This document shows positions 1 to 6,125 of a stretch of 15,618 bases of DNA, piece by piece. The notes beneath the pieces were generated by a model, which searched no databases, was not told where the DNA came from, and saw nothing but the letters and a program-made list of their open reading frames with translations. Each line of letters starts with the position of its first letter. Position 1 is the first letter of the stretch. Source of the stretch: an uncultured Erysipelotrichaceae bacterium (GTDB lineage: Bacteria > Bacillota_I > Bacilli_A > RF39 > UBA660); contig CADBMO010000047.1 of the NCBI GenBank assembly GCA_902795755.1, positions 1 to 15,618 of the forward strand, in the 5' to 3' direction. The position numbers and the translations under genes are program-made.

Positions 1-243
1 GATAATCAACAAGCTAAAAAATGGCTTAAAGATTGTTCTTATAAAGATGTATTTCATTCTAATATTCATGAAATGAATTATGTATTTTATAGCGTATTAA
101 ATGATATAGGGAATCAAATTATATGGCTACATCATGACGAGTTACGTGATGTTAATTATATTTATAAGTATTTTGATGAAATAAAAAAAGTAACTAATAA
201 TAGTGTAAAGACTTTAAGAGAATATTGTCTATATCGTAAATAA
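1..243 (+). CDS. 3' end of an unrecognised protein gene (5' truncated by window)
   Basis: The first frame is open from base 1 and ends at TAA 241-243, giving the last 80 residues of a protein whose start lies outside the window. The visible part is hydrophilic, rich in Asn, Tyr, Lys and Asp, with several His (a WLHHDELRD stretch near residues 40-48) and a basic C-terminus ending CLYRK. No membrane segment or known motif is visible, and I do not recognise the family. It lies 46 bp upstream of miaA on the same strand. An extended -10 promoter sits between them and no convincing terminator is seen, so the two could still be partly co-transcribed. Use of the frame as a gene is inferred from its uninterrupted length and position. 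Confidence 0.6.
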   Translation, partial: DNQQAKKWLKDCSYKDVFHSNIHEMNYVFYSVLNDIGNQIIWLHHDELRDVNYIYKYFDEIKKVTNNSVKTLREYCLYRK

Positions 244-260
244 ACAAATATTATAATTTT

Positions 261-269
261 TGTTATAAT
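261..269 (+). promoter_or_regulatory. Extended -10 promoter of miaA
   Basis: TG at 261-262, one base, then a perfect TATAAT at 264-269 forms an extended -10 element 20 bp before the miaA start codon. No good -35 is evident, which is common with extended -10 promoters. The expected start of transcription is around 276, which would fall within the Shine-Dalgarno AAAGGA (275-280). The leader would therefore be very short, or transcription from further upstream contributes. Confidence 0.45.
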
Positions 270-289
270 GTAATAAAGGATGTGAATAT

Positions 290-1159
290 ATGATAATTGC
301 TGTAGTAGGTCCAACCGGTGTTGGTAAGACAAAAATGTCCATTGCCCTTGCTAAACGTTATAATGCTGAAATAATATCGTGTGATAGTATGCAAATTTAT
401 AAAAAAATGGATATTGGTACTGCAAAAGTAACTAAAAAAGAAATGGATGGTATAGTCCACCATATGATTGATATTAAAGACGTAAATGAAGATTTTTCAG
501 TGTTTGATTATCAAAGATATGCAAGACAAATAATGGATACATTGATATCTGTTCATAAAAATATAGTTATAGTAGGTGGTACTGGTCTATATTTAAAAGC
601 TTTATTATATGATTATGATTTTAAAGAAAATGATAATCATAAAGATTATTCTATGTATTCTAATAATGAATTGTTTGAAATGGTTAAAAAAATAGATATA
701 AATACAAAGATACATATTAAAAATAGGCAAAGATTAGAAAGCTATTTAAATAATCATACAGAAAATGAAGAATTAAAACCTGCTAAAGAATTATACTATG
801 CAAAAATTATTGGACTTACTAGGCCAAGAGATGAATTATATTTATCAATTAATAAAAGAGTAGATGAAATGATGGATATGGGCTTAGAAGAAGAGGCTAG
901 ATATTTTTATGATAATAACATTCATAGTAAAGCTATAAATACTGCCATAGCCTATAAAGAACTCTATATGTATTTTGATGGAAAAATAACAAAGGAAGAT
1001 GCTATTAATCTTATAAAACAACGTTCTAGAAATTATGCAAAAAGACAATATACATGGTTTAATCATCAACTACCAGTTAAATGGTTTAACGTTGATGTTG
1101 ATAACTTTGATAATACAATTAATGAAGTAGTAAATTACATAGAAAAAGAAGCTAATTAA
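290..1159 (+). CDS. miaA: tRNA dimethylallyltransferase (tRNA A37 prenylation)
   Basis: MiaA transfers a dimethylallyl group from DMAPP to N6 of adenosine 37 next to the anticodon of tRNAs reading UNN codons, which improves decoding. The 289-residue product, slightly short for the family (about 300-315), has the family signatures in order: P-loop GPTGVGKT at residues 7-14, DSMQIYKKMDIGTAK at 32-46 with the catalytic Asp, HHMID near 57-61, GGTGLY at 96-101, and the C-terminal YAKRQYTWF at 249-257. The usual QAIGYKE motif is TAIAYKE here (218-224), a mild deviation from the family. The start ATG has AAAGGA 9 bases upstream. The last codons overlap by 4 bp the end of the convergent transglutaminase-like gene and lie inside a hairpin shared by both. 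Cytosolic tRNA modification enzyme; identification is secure. Confidence 0.96.
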   Translation: MIIAVVGPTGVGKTKMSIALAKRYNAEIISCDSMQIYKKMDIGTAKVTKKEMDGIVHHMIDIKDVNEDFSVFDYQRYARQIMDTLISVHKNIVIVGGTGLYLKALLYDYDFKENDNHKDYSMYSNNELFEMVKKIDINTKIHIKNRQRLESYLNNHTENEELKPAKELYYAKIIGLTRPRDELYLSINKRVDEMMDMGLEEEARYFYDNNIHSKAINTAIAYKELYMYFDGKITKEDAINLIKQRSRNYAKRQYTWFNHQLPVKWFNVDVDNFDNTINEVVNYIEKEAN

Positions 1160-1173
1160 TTATTAGCTTCTTT
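1145..1173. terminator. Bidirectional terminator hairpin inside two gene ends
   Basis: A perfect 12-bp inverted repeat (AAAGAAGCTAAT at 1145-1156, ATTAGCTTCTTT at 1162-1173) has a 5-nt loop. It contains the last codons of miaA on the plus strand and of the transglutaminase-like gene on the minus strand, so both stop codons lie in or beside the loop. The arm ends give T runs in both directions, better on the minus strand (TTTTTCT) than on the plus strand (TTTATAT). Confidence 0.75.
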
Positions 1174-2076
1174 ATATGTTTTACTATCAAAATCATGTTC
1201 ACCATCTTTATATGATAGCAAAGTATTAGTATCTATTAAGAAATATTTATCAGTAAGCATATTAGTACCATCACTCATTAAAGGATCATCCCATGTTAAA
1301 TCTAGGTGTTTCCATTTTCCTTCTATATATACTAAGTTCCATGCATGGGTAGGAGAAACAACTCTGTAATTTTTAACATTTAATTTTTCTAAGAATAGTT
1401 GCATTGTTTCTGTATATCCCGTACATATTCCTTTGCCATTAAATAATACTCCATATGCGGTAGAAGACTCAGATAAATAATCTAGTTGATCTTTTTTAAA
1501 CGAAGTATCATATTTAGTATGATTAATTATGTAATCATGAAATATTTTTATATTTTCTTTTGTATTTTTTGTTCTATCATAATTTTCATTATATATTTTA
1601 TCTACTTTTTCATTTATTTTATCAATTTCTTCTTTTGTATATCTTTTAACTTTTTCTAAAGTAATAACACCATCTTTTCTAATTCCGGTATTAAACTTTG
1701 CAAATGTATTATATGGATGAACAAAGTTTGATATATCGGTTAAATAACTATTATCTTCAATAATTTGTTTAACATCATTTATGCAATTAGTATACTTTTT
1801 ATCACAAACGATTGTATATTTATCCCATCCAGCATCTAAATAAGTATAAATTGCATTTTTTATATCAGTTTTATTTTTTATAGTATAATTTGGATTTATA
1901 CTTACAAAATCATAGTTTGTTGACTTTTTATAGTCATTTGATACTAGGTTTTCATTATATTTTGGTTTGATAATAGTATTTTTTATATTAATAAAAACAT
2001 TTTTATACTTGAATATAATAAATACGCAGATAGCTAGTATTAATAAATATATAATTATGTTTAATATCTTTTTCAT
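1156..2076 (-). CDS. Membrane-anchored transglutaminase-like (cysteine protease fold) protein
   Basis: The 306-residue protein begins with a basic residue pair and one hydrophobic segment (about residues 5-23). It is therefore probably anchored in the membrane with the rest outside the cell. The C-terminal part carries a transglutaminase-core domain with the expected triad in order: Cys218 in GKGICTGYTE, His244 in PTHAWNLV, and Asp259 in KWKHLDLTWDDP. The linker (about 55-190) is charged and has no recognised domain. Such proteins in Bacillota are usually annotated as secreted transglutaminase-like or peptidase proteins, and substrates are generally unknown, so the exact reaction is not assigned. 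The start ATG follows AGGTGATG on the minus strand. The gene is read away from rpsT, after the rpsT terminator, probably from its own extended -10 promoter, and ends convergently on miaA. Confidence 0.85.
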   Translation of the reverse strand: MKKILNIIIYLLILAICVFIIFKYKNVFINIKNTIIKPKYNENLVSNDYKKSTNYDFVSINPNYTIKNKTDIKNAIYTYLDAGWDKYTIVCDKKYTNCINDVKQIIEDNSYLTDISNFVHPYNTFAKFNTGIRKDGVITLEKVKRYTKEEIDKINEKVDKIYNENYDRTKNTKENIKIFHDYIINHTKYDTSFKKDQLDYLSESSTAYGVLFNGKGICTGYTETMQLFLEKLNVKNYRVVSPTHAWNLVYIEGKWKHLDLTWDDPLMSDGTNMLTDKYFLIDTNTLLSYKDGEHDFDSKTYKEANN

Positions 2077-2092
2077 ATCATCACCTATAATA

Positions 2093-2101
2093 ATTATACC
2101 A
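2093..2101 (-). promoter_or_regulatory. Possible extended -10 promoter of the transglutaminase-like gene
   Basis: On the minus strand, TG, one base, then TATAAT (complement of 2093-2098) lies 17 bp before the start codon. A second TATAAT lies just upstream (complement of 2104-2109). With the nearer box the leader would be only about ten bases, so the farther one may be the real element. No clear -35 is seen. The rpsT terminator lies immediately upstream, which makes a separate promoter necessary. Confidence 0.4.
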
Positions 2102-2108
2102 AAATTAT

Positions 2109-2133
2109 AAAAAAAAAGAAGTATAATTACTTC
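2109..2133 (-). terminator. rpsT rho-independent terminator
   Basis: Read on the minus strand, GAAGTA (complement of 2128-2133) pairs with TACTTC (complement of 2118-2123) around a 4-base loop, followed by nine T (complement of 2109-2117). The stem overlaps the last codons and stop of rpsT. Confidence 0.75.
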
Positions 2134-2369
2134 GTTTCATTTAATTTTTTAGCAATATTTGATTTTTTACGAGCAGCATTATTTGATTTAATAATTCCTT
2201 TGTTTACTGCTTTATCAATTCTTTTATTTGCAACTTTAACATTTTCCTCTGTAGGCTCTTTTAAAGCTTTTTTAACAGCTGTTTTCATTGCACCTTTTAC
2301 ATGAATGTTTTCTTCATGATTACTAGCAGCAACCTTTACTCTTTTTTTAGCACTCTTAATATTTGGCAT
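2127..2369 (-). CDS. rpsT: 30S ribosomal protein S20
   Basis: The 80-residue, highly basic, all-helical protein begins MPNIKSAKKRV and contains the typical S20 pattern, including the NIKSAKKR start, a central KGAMKTAVKKA segment (about residues 25-35) and an IDKAVNKGIIKSNNAARKKS region (51-70). S20 binds 16S rRNA early in 30S assembly. Length is normal (80-90). The start has a near-perfect Shine-Dalgarno AGGAGGTG on the minus strand. The gene is monocistronic, with its own terminator, and is divergent from spoIIP. The same divergent rpsT next to a spoIIP operon is known from Bacillus, although there gpr lies between them. Confidence 0.97.
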   Translation of the reverse strand: MPNIKSAKKRVKVAASNHEENIHVKGAMKTAVKKALKEPTEENVKVANKRIDKAVNKGIIKSNNAARKKSNIAKKLNETK

Positions 2370-2400
2370 ATTTTCACCTCCTGGGCTTTTGACTTCTTAT

Positions 2401-2429
2401 AGTTTATCAAAAAATAAATAAAAATGCAA
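2401..2429 (-). promoter_or_regulatory. Candidate rpsT promoter
   Basis: Reading the minus strand, TTGCAT (complement of 2424-2429), a 17-base spacer and TAAACT (complement of 2401-2406) preceded by TGA form a weak -35 with an extended -10. The match is modest in a region this AT-rich, so this is only the best candidate for a gene that must be strongly transcribed. Confidence 0.3.
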
Positions 2430-2438
2430 TAAAAATAA

Positions 2439-2468
2439 CAATATTTGATAAATTTATAATCATATAGA
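2439..2468 (+). promoter_or_regulatory. Candidate sigma-E type promoter for spoIIP
   Basis: CAATATT (2439-2445) matches six of seven positions of the mother-cell sigma-E -35 consensus KMATATW. After a 15-base spacer, CATATAGA (2461-2468) matches five of eight positions of the -10 consensus CATACAHT. In B. subtilis spoIIP is transcribed by sporulation sigma factors, so the match is meaningful, but chance similarity in such AT-rich DNA is likely enough to keep confidence low. Confidence 0.3.
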
Positions 2469-2552
2469 AAAAAATATTATAATAAATAATAAAATTATTA
2501 AAATACGACAATTATATTAACAAGCATTTGCTATTATCTAATTGGTGATAAT

Positions 2553-3449
2553 ATGAAACAATTTAAATCAAGAAAAATAAGAAGAAGAAAAAGAAATATA
2601 CTTATATTTTTATTTATACTTTTTTTCTTTTTTTCGTATATTTATATGTTTTTGTATTTATCAAAACATAAATTAAAAAAACACGTTTTAAATAAAGATA
2701 TTAATTATGTAAAGTTTAATGCATTAGAATATATAGATAGTAAGGTTAACGATGTTATTAATAATCCAGTATTTTTTTTAAGTATCCCAAGACAAAAATA
2801 TAGTAAAGTAACTCACTATACATCTATAAGTAAAAAAGATGAACCTTCATTATATAAACCTGTGATTTATTTATATAATACACATCAAGGTGAGACATAT
2901 AGCAATTATACTGTGTATGATGCAACTTATAAGCTCGCAAACGAATTATATAATGATAACTATTATACATACTTTGAAGAAAACAGTATTCCAACGTTTT
3001 TGAATAATAATAAAATGAAGTATTCTGAATCATATAAGGCATCTAGATATTATTTAAATAAAACATATGAAAATTATAATACTTTAAAATATTTTTTTGA
3101 TATACATAGAGATTCAATATCAAAAGATAAAGTAACATTAAATTATAAAGGTAATAATTATTCAAAAGTATTATTTTTAATTGGTTTAGAAAACACTAAT
3201 TATGAACAAAACTATGAAGAGAGCAAAAAACTAAGTGATATAATTAATAAACATGTTCCGGGATTAAGCAAAGGAATATATAAAAAAGGTGGTAAAAAAG
3301 TAAATGGTGTTTACAATCAAGATTTTGGTAGATATGTTTTTTTAATAGAAGTTGGTGCAAAAGATAGCAAAAAAGAAGAAGTAGAAAACACAATTGGTGT
3401 GTTAAAAGAATCAATAAAGGAGTATGTTAATGAAACCAATCAACTATAA
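2553..3449 (+). CDS. spoIIP: Stage II sporulation protein P (peptidoglycan amidase/endopeptidase)
   Basis: SpoIIP is the cell-wall hydrolase of the DMP (SpoIID-SpoIIM-SpoIIP) engulfment machine. It removes stem peptides from peptidoglycan at the septum so the mother cell membrane can move around the forespore. The 298-residue product has a basic N-terminus, one membrane segment (about 14-34), and a C-terminal SpoIIP domain from about residue 100. The domain has the conserved motifs: IYLYNTHQGETYS with His111 and Glu114, FFDIHRDS with His185, and FGRYVFLIEVGA with Glu266, matching the metal-ligand and catalytic positions of the family. It is about 100 residues shorter than B. subtilis SpoIIP, mainly in the linker between membrane and domain. 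The start follows GGTGAT 6 bases upstream. The gene overlaps the start of a small membrane protein gene. SpoIID and SpoIIM are not in the window. Confidence 0.9.
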   Translation: MKQFKSRKIRRRKRNILIFLFILFFFFSYIYMFLYLSKHKLKKHVLNKDINYVKFNALEYIDSKVNDVINNPVFFLSIPRQKYSKVTHYTSISKKDEPSLYKPVIYLYNTHQGETYSNYTVYDATYKLANELYNDNYYTYFEENSIPTFLNNNKMKYSESYKASRYYLNKTYENYNTLKYFFDIHRDSISKDKVTLNYKGNNYSKVLFLIGLENTNYEQNYEESKKLSDIINKHVPGLSKGIYKKGGKKVNGVYNQDFGRYVFLIEVGAKDSKKEEVENTIGVLKESIKEYVNETNQL

Positions 3450-3765
3450 AAAATTATTTAACTATATTATGTTATCTTTATTTGTAGTTTTTCTAGGGTA
3501 TTATATATCTGCTATAAAAGATGGTGGTAATATAATAAACAAGAAAAAAACATATTTAACAAAAGAAAGTATTAAAAGATTTGAGGAAGATGTTGCAAAA
3601 GGAAAAGAAATAAATGTAGAAAACTATGTAGTAAACGTTAAAAGAAATTATGATAATAAATATTCAAAGTTTGGTAGATACACATCAAAAATACTTGGAA
3701 ATACATTTAAATGGGGAATAAATAAAACGTTTAGTGTTATTGATAAAATGGTTGAAGATGAGTAG
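3430..3765 (+). CDS. Small membrane-anchored protein following spoIIP (yqxA position)
   Basis: The frame overlaps the end of spoIIP by 20 bp. Two ATG codons are possible, at 3424 and 3430. GGAG at 3419-3422 is only one base from the first but seven from the second, so 3430 is chosen, giving 111 residues starting MKPINYKKLF. One hydrophobic segment (about residues 9-29) is followed by a charged, probably extracellular tail with a KESIKRFEEDVAKGKE helix, a VENYVVNVKRNYDN stretch and a C-terminal amphipathic part. B. subtilis carries a membrane-anchored gene of similar size (yqxA) directly after spoIIP. The position, size and topology fit, but I cannot establish homology from sequence alone. Translational coupling suggests production together with SpoIIP and a role in sporulation. 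Confidence 0.7.
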   Translation: MKPINYKKLFNYIMLSLFVVFLGYYISAIKDGGNIINKKKTYLTKESIKRFEEDVAKGKEINVENYVVNVKRNYDNKYSKFGRYTSKILGNTFKWGINKTFSVIDKMVEDE

Positions 3766-3770
3766 TTAGT

Positions 3771-3799
3771 TTGACAAAACGCATATTATATTATATAAT
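3771..3799 (+). promoter_or_regulatory. Consensus sigma-A promoter of trpS
   Basis: TTGACA at 3771-3776, exactly 17 bases, then TATAAT at 3794-3799 is a perfect housekeeping promoter. It begins 5 bp after the stop codon of the preceding small gene. The predicted start of transcription is near 3806, at the 5' end of the T-box leader. Such a strong promoter fits control by premature termination rather than at initiation. Confidence 0.9.
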
Positions 3800-3805
3800 C
3801 TAGTT

Positions 3806-4029
3806 ATAAATCTGTTATGCAAGAGAAGTAGCAATTGAATGTTTTTTAAAGAGAGTACTTGGTGGTGTAAAAGTATAAAAACTAGATTGTGAATGGACTT
3901 GCTAGAGTGTGTAGGAAATAATAGTATTACGCAACGGGGTTGTTATCCGTTACAAATAACACTTATGTGATAGCATTAGGTGGCATTAAAAGTAAGATAA
4001 CTCTTATCCTATATGGATAGGAGTTTTTT
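3806..4029 (+). promoter_or_regulatory. Tryptophan T-box riboswitch leader of trpS
   Basis: This untranslated leader binds tRNA-Trp. Uncharged tRNA stabilises an antiterminator and allows read-through, while charged tRNA leads to termination. Visible elements in order: the GAGAAGTAGC segment (about 3822-3832) typical of the stem I base; AAAGAGAG (3848-3855) and GGTGGTG (3861-3867) of the distal stem I loops; the specifier loop GAATGGAC with the Trp codon TGG at 3894-3896; a stem II region (AACGG near 3933, CCGTT near 3947); and the T-box AGGTGGCA with TGGC at 3981-3984. TGGC is complementary to a GCCA-3' tRNA end, which fits the G discriminator base of bacterial tRNA-Trp. TAGG (3977-3980) can pair with CCTA (4008-4011), and TAAG (3993-3996) with CTTA (4003-4006), as an antiterminator that competes with the terminator. 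The T-box is shorter than the usual AGGGTGGNACCGCG. Confidence 0.92.
3999..4029 (+). terminator. T-box leader terminator
   Basis: AACTCTTATCC (3999-4009) pairs with GGATAGGAGTT (4015-4025) through 11 base pairs, one of them G-U, around a 5-base loop. A six-T run (4024-4029) follows. Its 5' arm overlaps the sequence that would pair with the T-box in the antiterminator, as expected for a switch. Confidence 0.9.
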
Positions 4030-4049
4030 AATATTTAAGGGGTGATAAT

Positions 4050-4079
4050 ATGTATAAACGATGGTGCACACATTATTAA
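4050..4079 (+). CDS. Nine-codon Trp-containing leader peptide (MYKRWCTHY) upstream of trpS
   Basis: An ATG at 4050 opens a frame of nine codons ending at TAA 4077-4079. It is preceded, 7 bases before the start, by AAGGGGTGAT (4037-4046), a stronger ribosome site than many in the window. The string GGTGATAATATG is identical to the spoIIP start region, so translation is likely. Codon 5 is TGG (4062-4064), next to a CGA arginine codon. The frame lies between the T-box terminator and trpS, so it is made only on read-through transcripts. Its stop is 16 bases before the trpS Shine-Dalgarno. By analogy with rtpLP in the B. subtilis anti-TRAP operon it could add a second, translational check on charged tRNA-Trp. 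That role is inference. Confidence 0.55.
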   Translation: MYKRWCTHY

Positions 4080-4109
4080 AACATTAATATAATAGAAAGG
4101 AGAGATATT

Positions 4110-5156
4110 ATGAAAAATATTATATTAACTGGAGATCGTCCAACTGGACCACTTCATATTGGTCATTACGTTGGATCACTTAAAAATAGAGTAAAAATGC
4201 AAAATGAAGGCAATTATGATGAAATGTATGTTTTTATTGCGGATGCGCAAGCATTAACCGATAATTTTGATAATCCAAAAAAGATTCAAGATAATTTAAT
4301 AGAGGTAGCATTAGATTACTTAGCAGTAGGACTTGATCCAAGTAAAGTAACTATATTTGTTCAATCAGCCGTTTCTGAATTAACTGAACTTACGTTTTAT
4401 TTTATGAATTTAGTAACGGTTGCAAGACTTCATCGTAATCCTACCGTTAAATCAGAAATTGAAATGAGAGGATTTGAGGAAAGTATACCGGCTGGTTTTT
4501 TCACATACCCTGTATCACAAACCGCAGATATAACTGCTTTTAAGGCAAATCTTGTACCGGTTGGTGATGATCAATTACCAATGATAGAACAAGCTAGAGA
4601 AATAGTTAGAAAATTCAATTCAATATATGGTGATACTTTAGTAGAACCAGAAGCAATTCTTCCTAAAACAGAAAATGAAAGAAGATTAGTTGGTACGGAC
4701 GGAAATTCAAAGATGAGCAAGTCTTTAGGTAACTGTATATATTTAAAAGACTCAGAAGAAGAAATAAAGAAAAAAGTATTTAGTATGTATACAGATCCCG
4801 ATCACATAAAAATTGAAGATCCTGGTAAGGTAGAAGGCAATGTTGTATTTACTTATTTAGACGTATTTTGTAAAGAGGATTCATTTAAAAAATACTTACC
4901 GGAATATAAAAATCTAGATGAATTAAAAGCACACTACATGCGTGGTGGACTTGGTGATATGAAGATAAAAAGATTTTTAAATGATATTTTACAAGAAGAA
5001 CTAAAACCGATAAGAGAAAGACGAGAAGAACTTGCTAAAAACCCTGATAAAATATATAAAATATTAGAAGAGGGAACAATAAAAGCTAGAAAAGCTGCAA
5101 GTAAAACTTTACAAGAAATGAAAAAGGCTATAGGTATTAATTATTTTGATAAATAA
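4110..5156 (+). CDS. trpS: Tryptophanyl-tRNA synthetase
   Basis: TrpRS charges tRNA-Trp with tryptophan using ATP in the cytosol. The 348-residue class I synthetase has the HIGH motif as PTGPLHIGHYVGSL (residues 11-24) and KMSKS at 201-205. It also has the family blocks IADAQALTDN, VALDYLAVGLDP, NPTVKSEIE, ADITAFKANLVPVGDDQ and the C-terminal RGGLGDMKIKRFL. The wording closely resembles the longer TrpRS type of streptococci and related Bacilli rather than the shorter B. subtilis type. The start ATG follows AAAGGAG (4096-4102) at 7 bases. The protein contains no tryptophan at all, so its own synthesis does not depend on the amino acid it supplies. It is controlled by the upstream T-box and perhaps by the nine-codon frame between them. 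Confidence 0.97.
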   Translation: MKNIILTGDRPTGPLHIGHYVGSLKNRVKMQNEGNYDEMYVFIADAQALTDNFDNPKKIQDNLIEVALDYLAVGLDPSKVTIFVQSAVSELTELTFYFMNLVTVARLHRNPTVKSEIEMRGFEESIPAGFFTYPVSQTADITAFKANLVPVGDDQLPMIEQAREIVRKFNSIYGDTLVEPEAILPKTENERRLVGTDGNSKMSKSLGNCIYLKDSEEEIKKKVFSMYTDPDHIKIEDPGKVEGNVVFTYLDVFCKEDSFKKYLPEYKNLDELKAHYMRGGLGDMKIKRFLNDILQEELKPIRERREELAKNPDKIYKILEEGTIKARKAASKTLQEMKKAIGINYFDK

Positions 5157-5185
5157 TTGACTTATAGTCTTTTTTTTGCTATCAT
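5157..5185 (+). promoter_or_regulatory. Promoter of array block A
   Basis: TTGACT (5157-5162), a 17-base spacer and TATCAT (5180-5185) preceded by TG at 5177-5178 form a sigma-A promoter with an extended -10. The predicted transcription start near 5192 leaves a leader of about 20 bases. The stretch from the TG to the Shine-Dalgarno (5177-5204) is nearly the same as at the second promoter of the array (9581-9607). The trpS terminator overlaps the -35 and spacer. Confidence 0.75.
5159..5177 (+). terminator. Weak trpS terminator overlapping the next promoter
   Basis: GACT (5159-5162) and AGTC (5166-5169) form a short 4-bp hairpin directly followed by eight T (5170-5177), three bases after the trpS stop. 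The stem is weak, but its layout matches the longer terminator at 9537-9559, which also lies just before a promoter of the same type. Some read-through from trpS into the array is likely. Confidence 0.5.
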
Positions 5186-5211
5186 AACCGGTAATTTTAT
5201 GGGGTGATTAA

Positions 5212-6117
5212 ATGGCTATTAAAAAAATGAAAAAAAATATTAACAGAATATCTGTAGATTATCTAATTGCTAATGATTCTATTAGAGATTTACCTTTAAC
5301 GTTTATTGATACACAAATAGATAGGCTTAACTATGTAGATATAATAAAACTTTTAAATCATTTTTTTCTGGTAGAGGACTCTCTAAAAAAAATAATTAAT
5401 CGAATAAAAGAATTAGATAAAACAAATGATTTATTATGTAAGATTTTTAATGACGAAATAAAATATAACACTTATGATATTGTAAATCTTTTAATAGAAA
5501 ATAATAGCATTACTTTATCTAGTAATAGGATTAATGATTTAGAAATACAATTAAAAAAACTGATTGATAATGAATTATCAAAACAAAAAATTGATAATTC
5601 TAATGCACTTTATTTATTTGTAAAAAAAATTAAAAATATTGATTATATTTTTAATACTATTATAAATAATTGTAGTGATATTGAAGATGTAAAATTTTAT
5701 GTTTATATGATTATTTTAAATATGAACGTAAATACAATAAATGATGAAGTGGCGACTTTAATTGCTCCATATGCACTCCATAAACAAAAATACAAAACAT
5801 ATTATTGTAGTTATATTACTCTGATGACAAGAGTTTGTAACATAAGAGTTTTAAAAAGTTATGTTTTGGCAACTAAAGATAAAGAAATCATTGCATATTA
5901 TATATTTAAAGCAAAAGATCATAAATTAATGAAAGATTTATTTGTTGATGAAAACACTTATTTATCTTATTGTAAAGAAGTTTTTGGTGAATATAAAAAC
6001 ATTTATAATGATATGATTGTTTTTGTAAGAGAAGATTGTAAATATGATTTTGTTAATGAAAATATTAAAAAATATATTGATTCATCGAACGAAAAACCAA
6101 ATATAACAATTTATTAG
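5212..6117 (+). CDS. Array protein A1, unrecognised helical paralog
   Basis: I do not recognise this family. The 301-residue protein is predicted to be soluble and almost wholly helical, rich in Lys, Asp, Ile and Asn, with no Trp and no signal or membrane segment. The N-terminal part contains helix pairs. An LIAPYALHK motif lies at 183-191. The shared C-terminal module follows: VLKSYVLATKDKEIIAYY with a KAKDHKLMKDLF second helix at about 213-244, then YLSYCKEVF, and a tail YDFVNENIKKYIDSSNEK at about 278-295. All of these recur in the next genes. The start ATG has GGGGTGAT (5201-5208) upstream. It is the first gene of block A, 8 bp before the next. The repeating helix pattern could suit a solenoid-like protein scaffold, but no function can be given. 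Confidence 0.85.
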   Translation: MAIKKMKKNINRISVDYLIANDSIRDLPLTFIDTQIDRLNYVDIIKLLNHFFLVEDSLKKIINRIKELDKTNDLLCKIFNDEIKYNTYDIVNLLIENNSITLSSNRINDLEIQLKKLIDNELSKQKIDNSNALYLFVKKIKNIDYIFNTIINNCSDIEDVKFYVYMIILNMNVNTINDEVATLIAPYALHKQKYKTYYCSYITLMTRVCNIRVLKSYVLATKDKEIIAYYIFKAKDHKLMKDLFVDENTYLSYCKEVFGEYKNIYNDMIVFVREDCKYDFVNENIKKYIDSSNEKPNITIY

Positions 6118-6125
6118 GAGGCATT

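Noticed and set aside
244..263. Inverted repeat between the partial first gene and miaA as a terminator.
   Set aside because: Only about five pairs are free of mismatches, the inner loop is too small, and no T run follows; it overlaps the miaA -10 element.
2526..2553. GCATT, 15 bases, GGTGATAATA resembles a sigma-F/sigma-G promoter directly before spoIIP.
   Set aside because: The -10 would coincide with the Shine-Dalgarno and ATG, placing the transcription start inside the gene. The GG...ATAATA string is explained by the ribosome site, which also occurs before the trpS leader frame.
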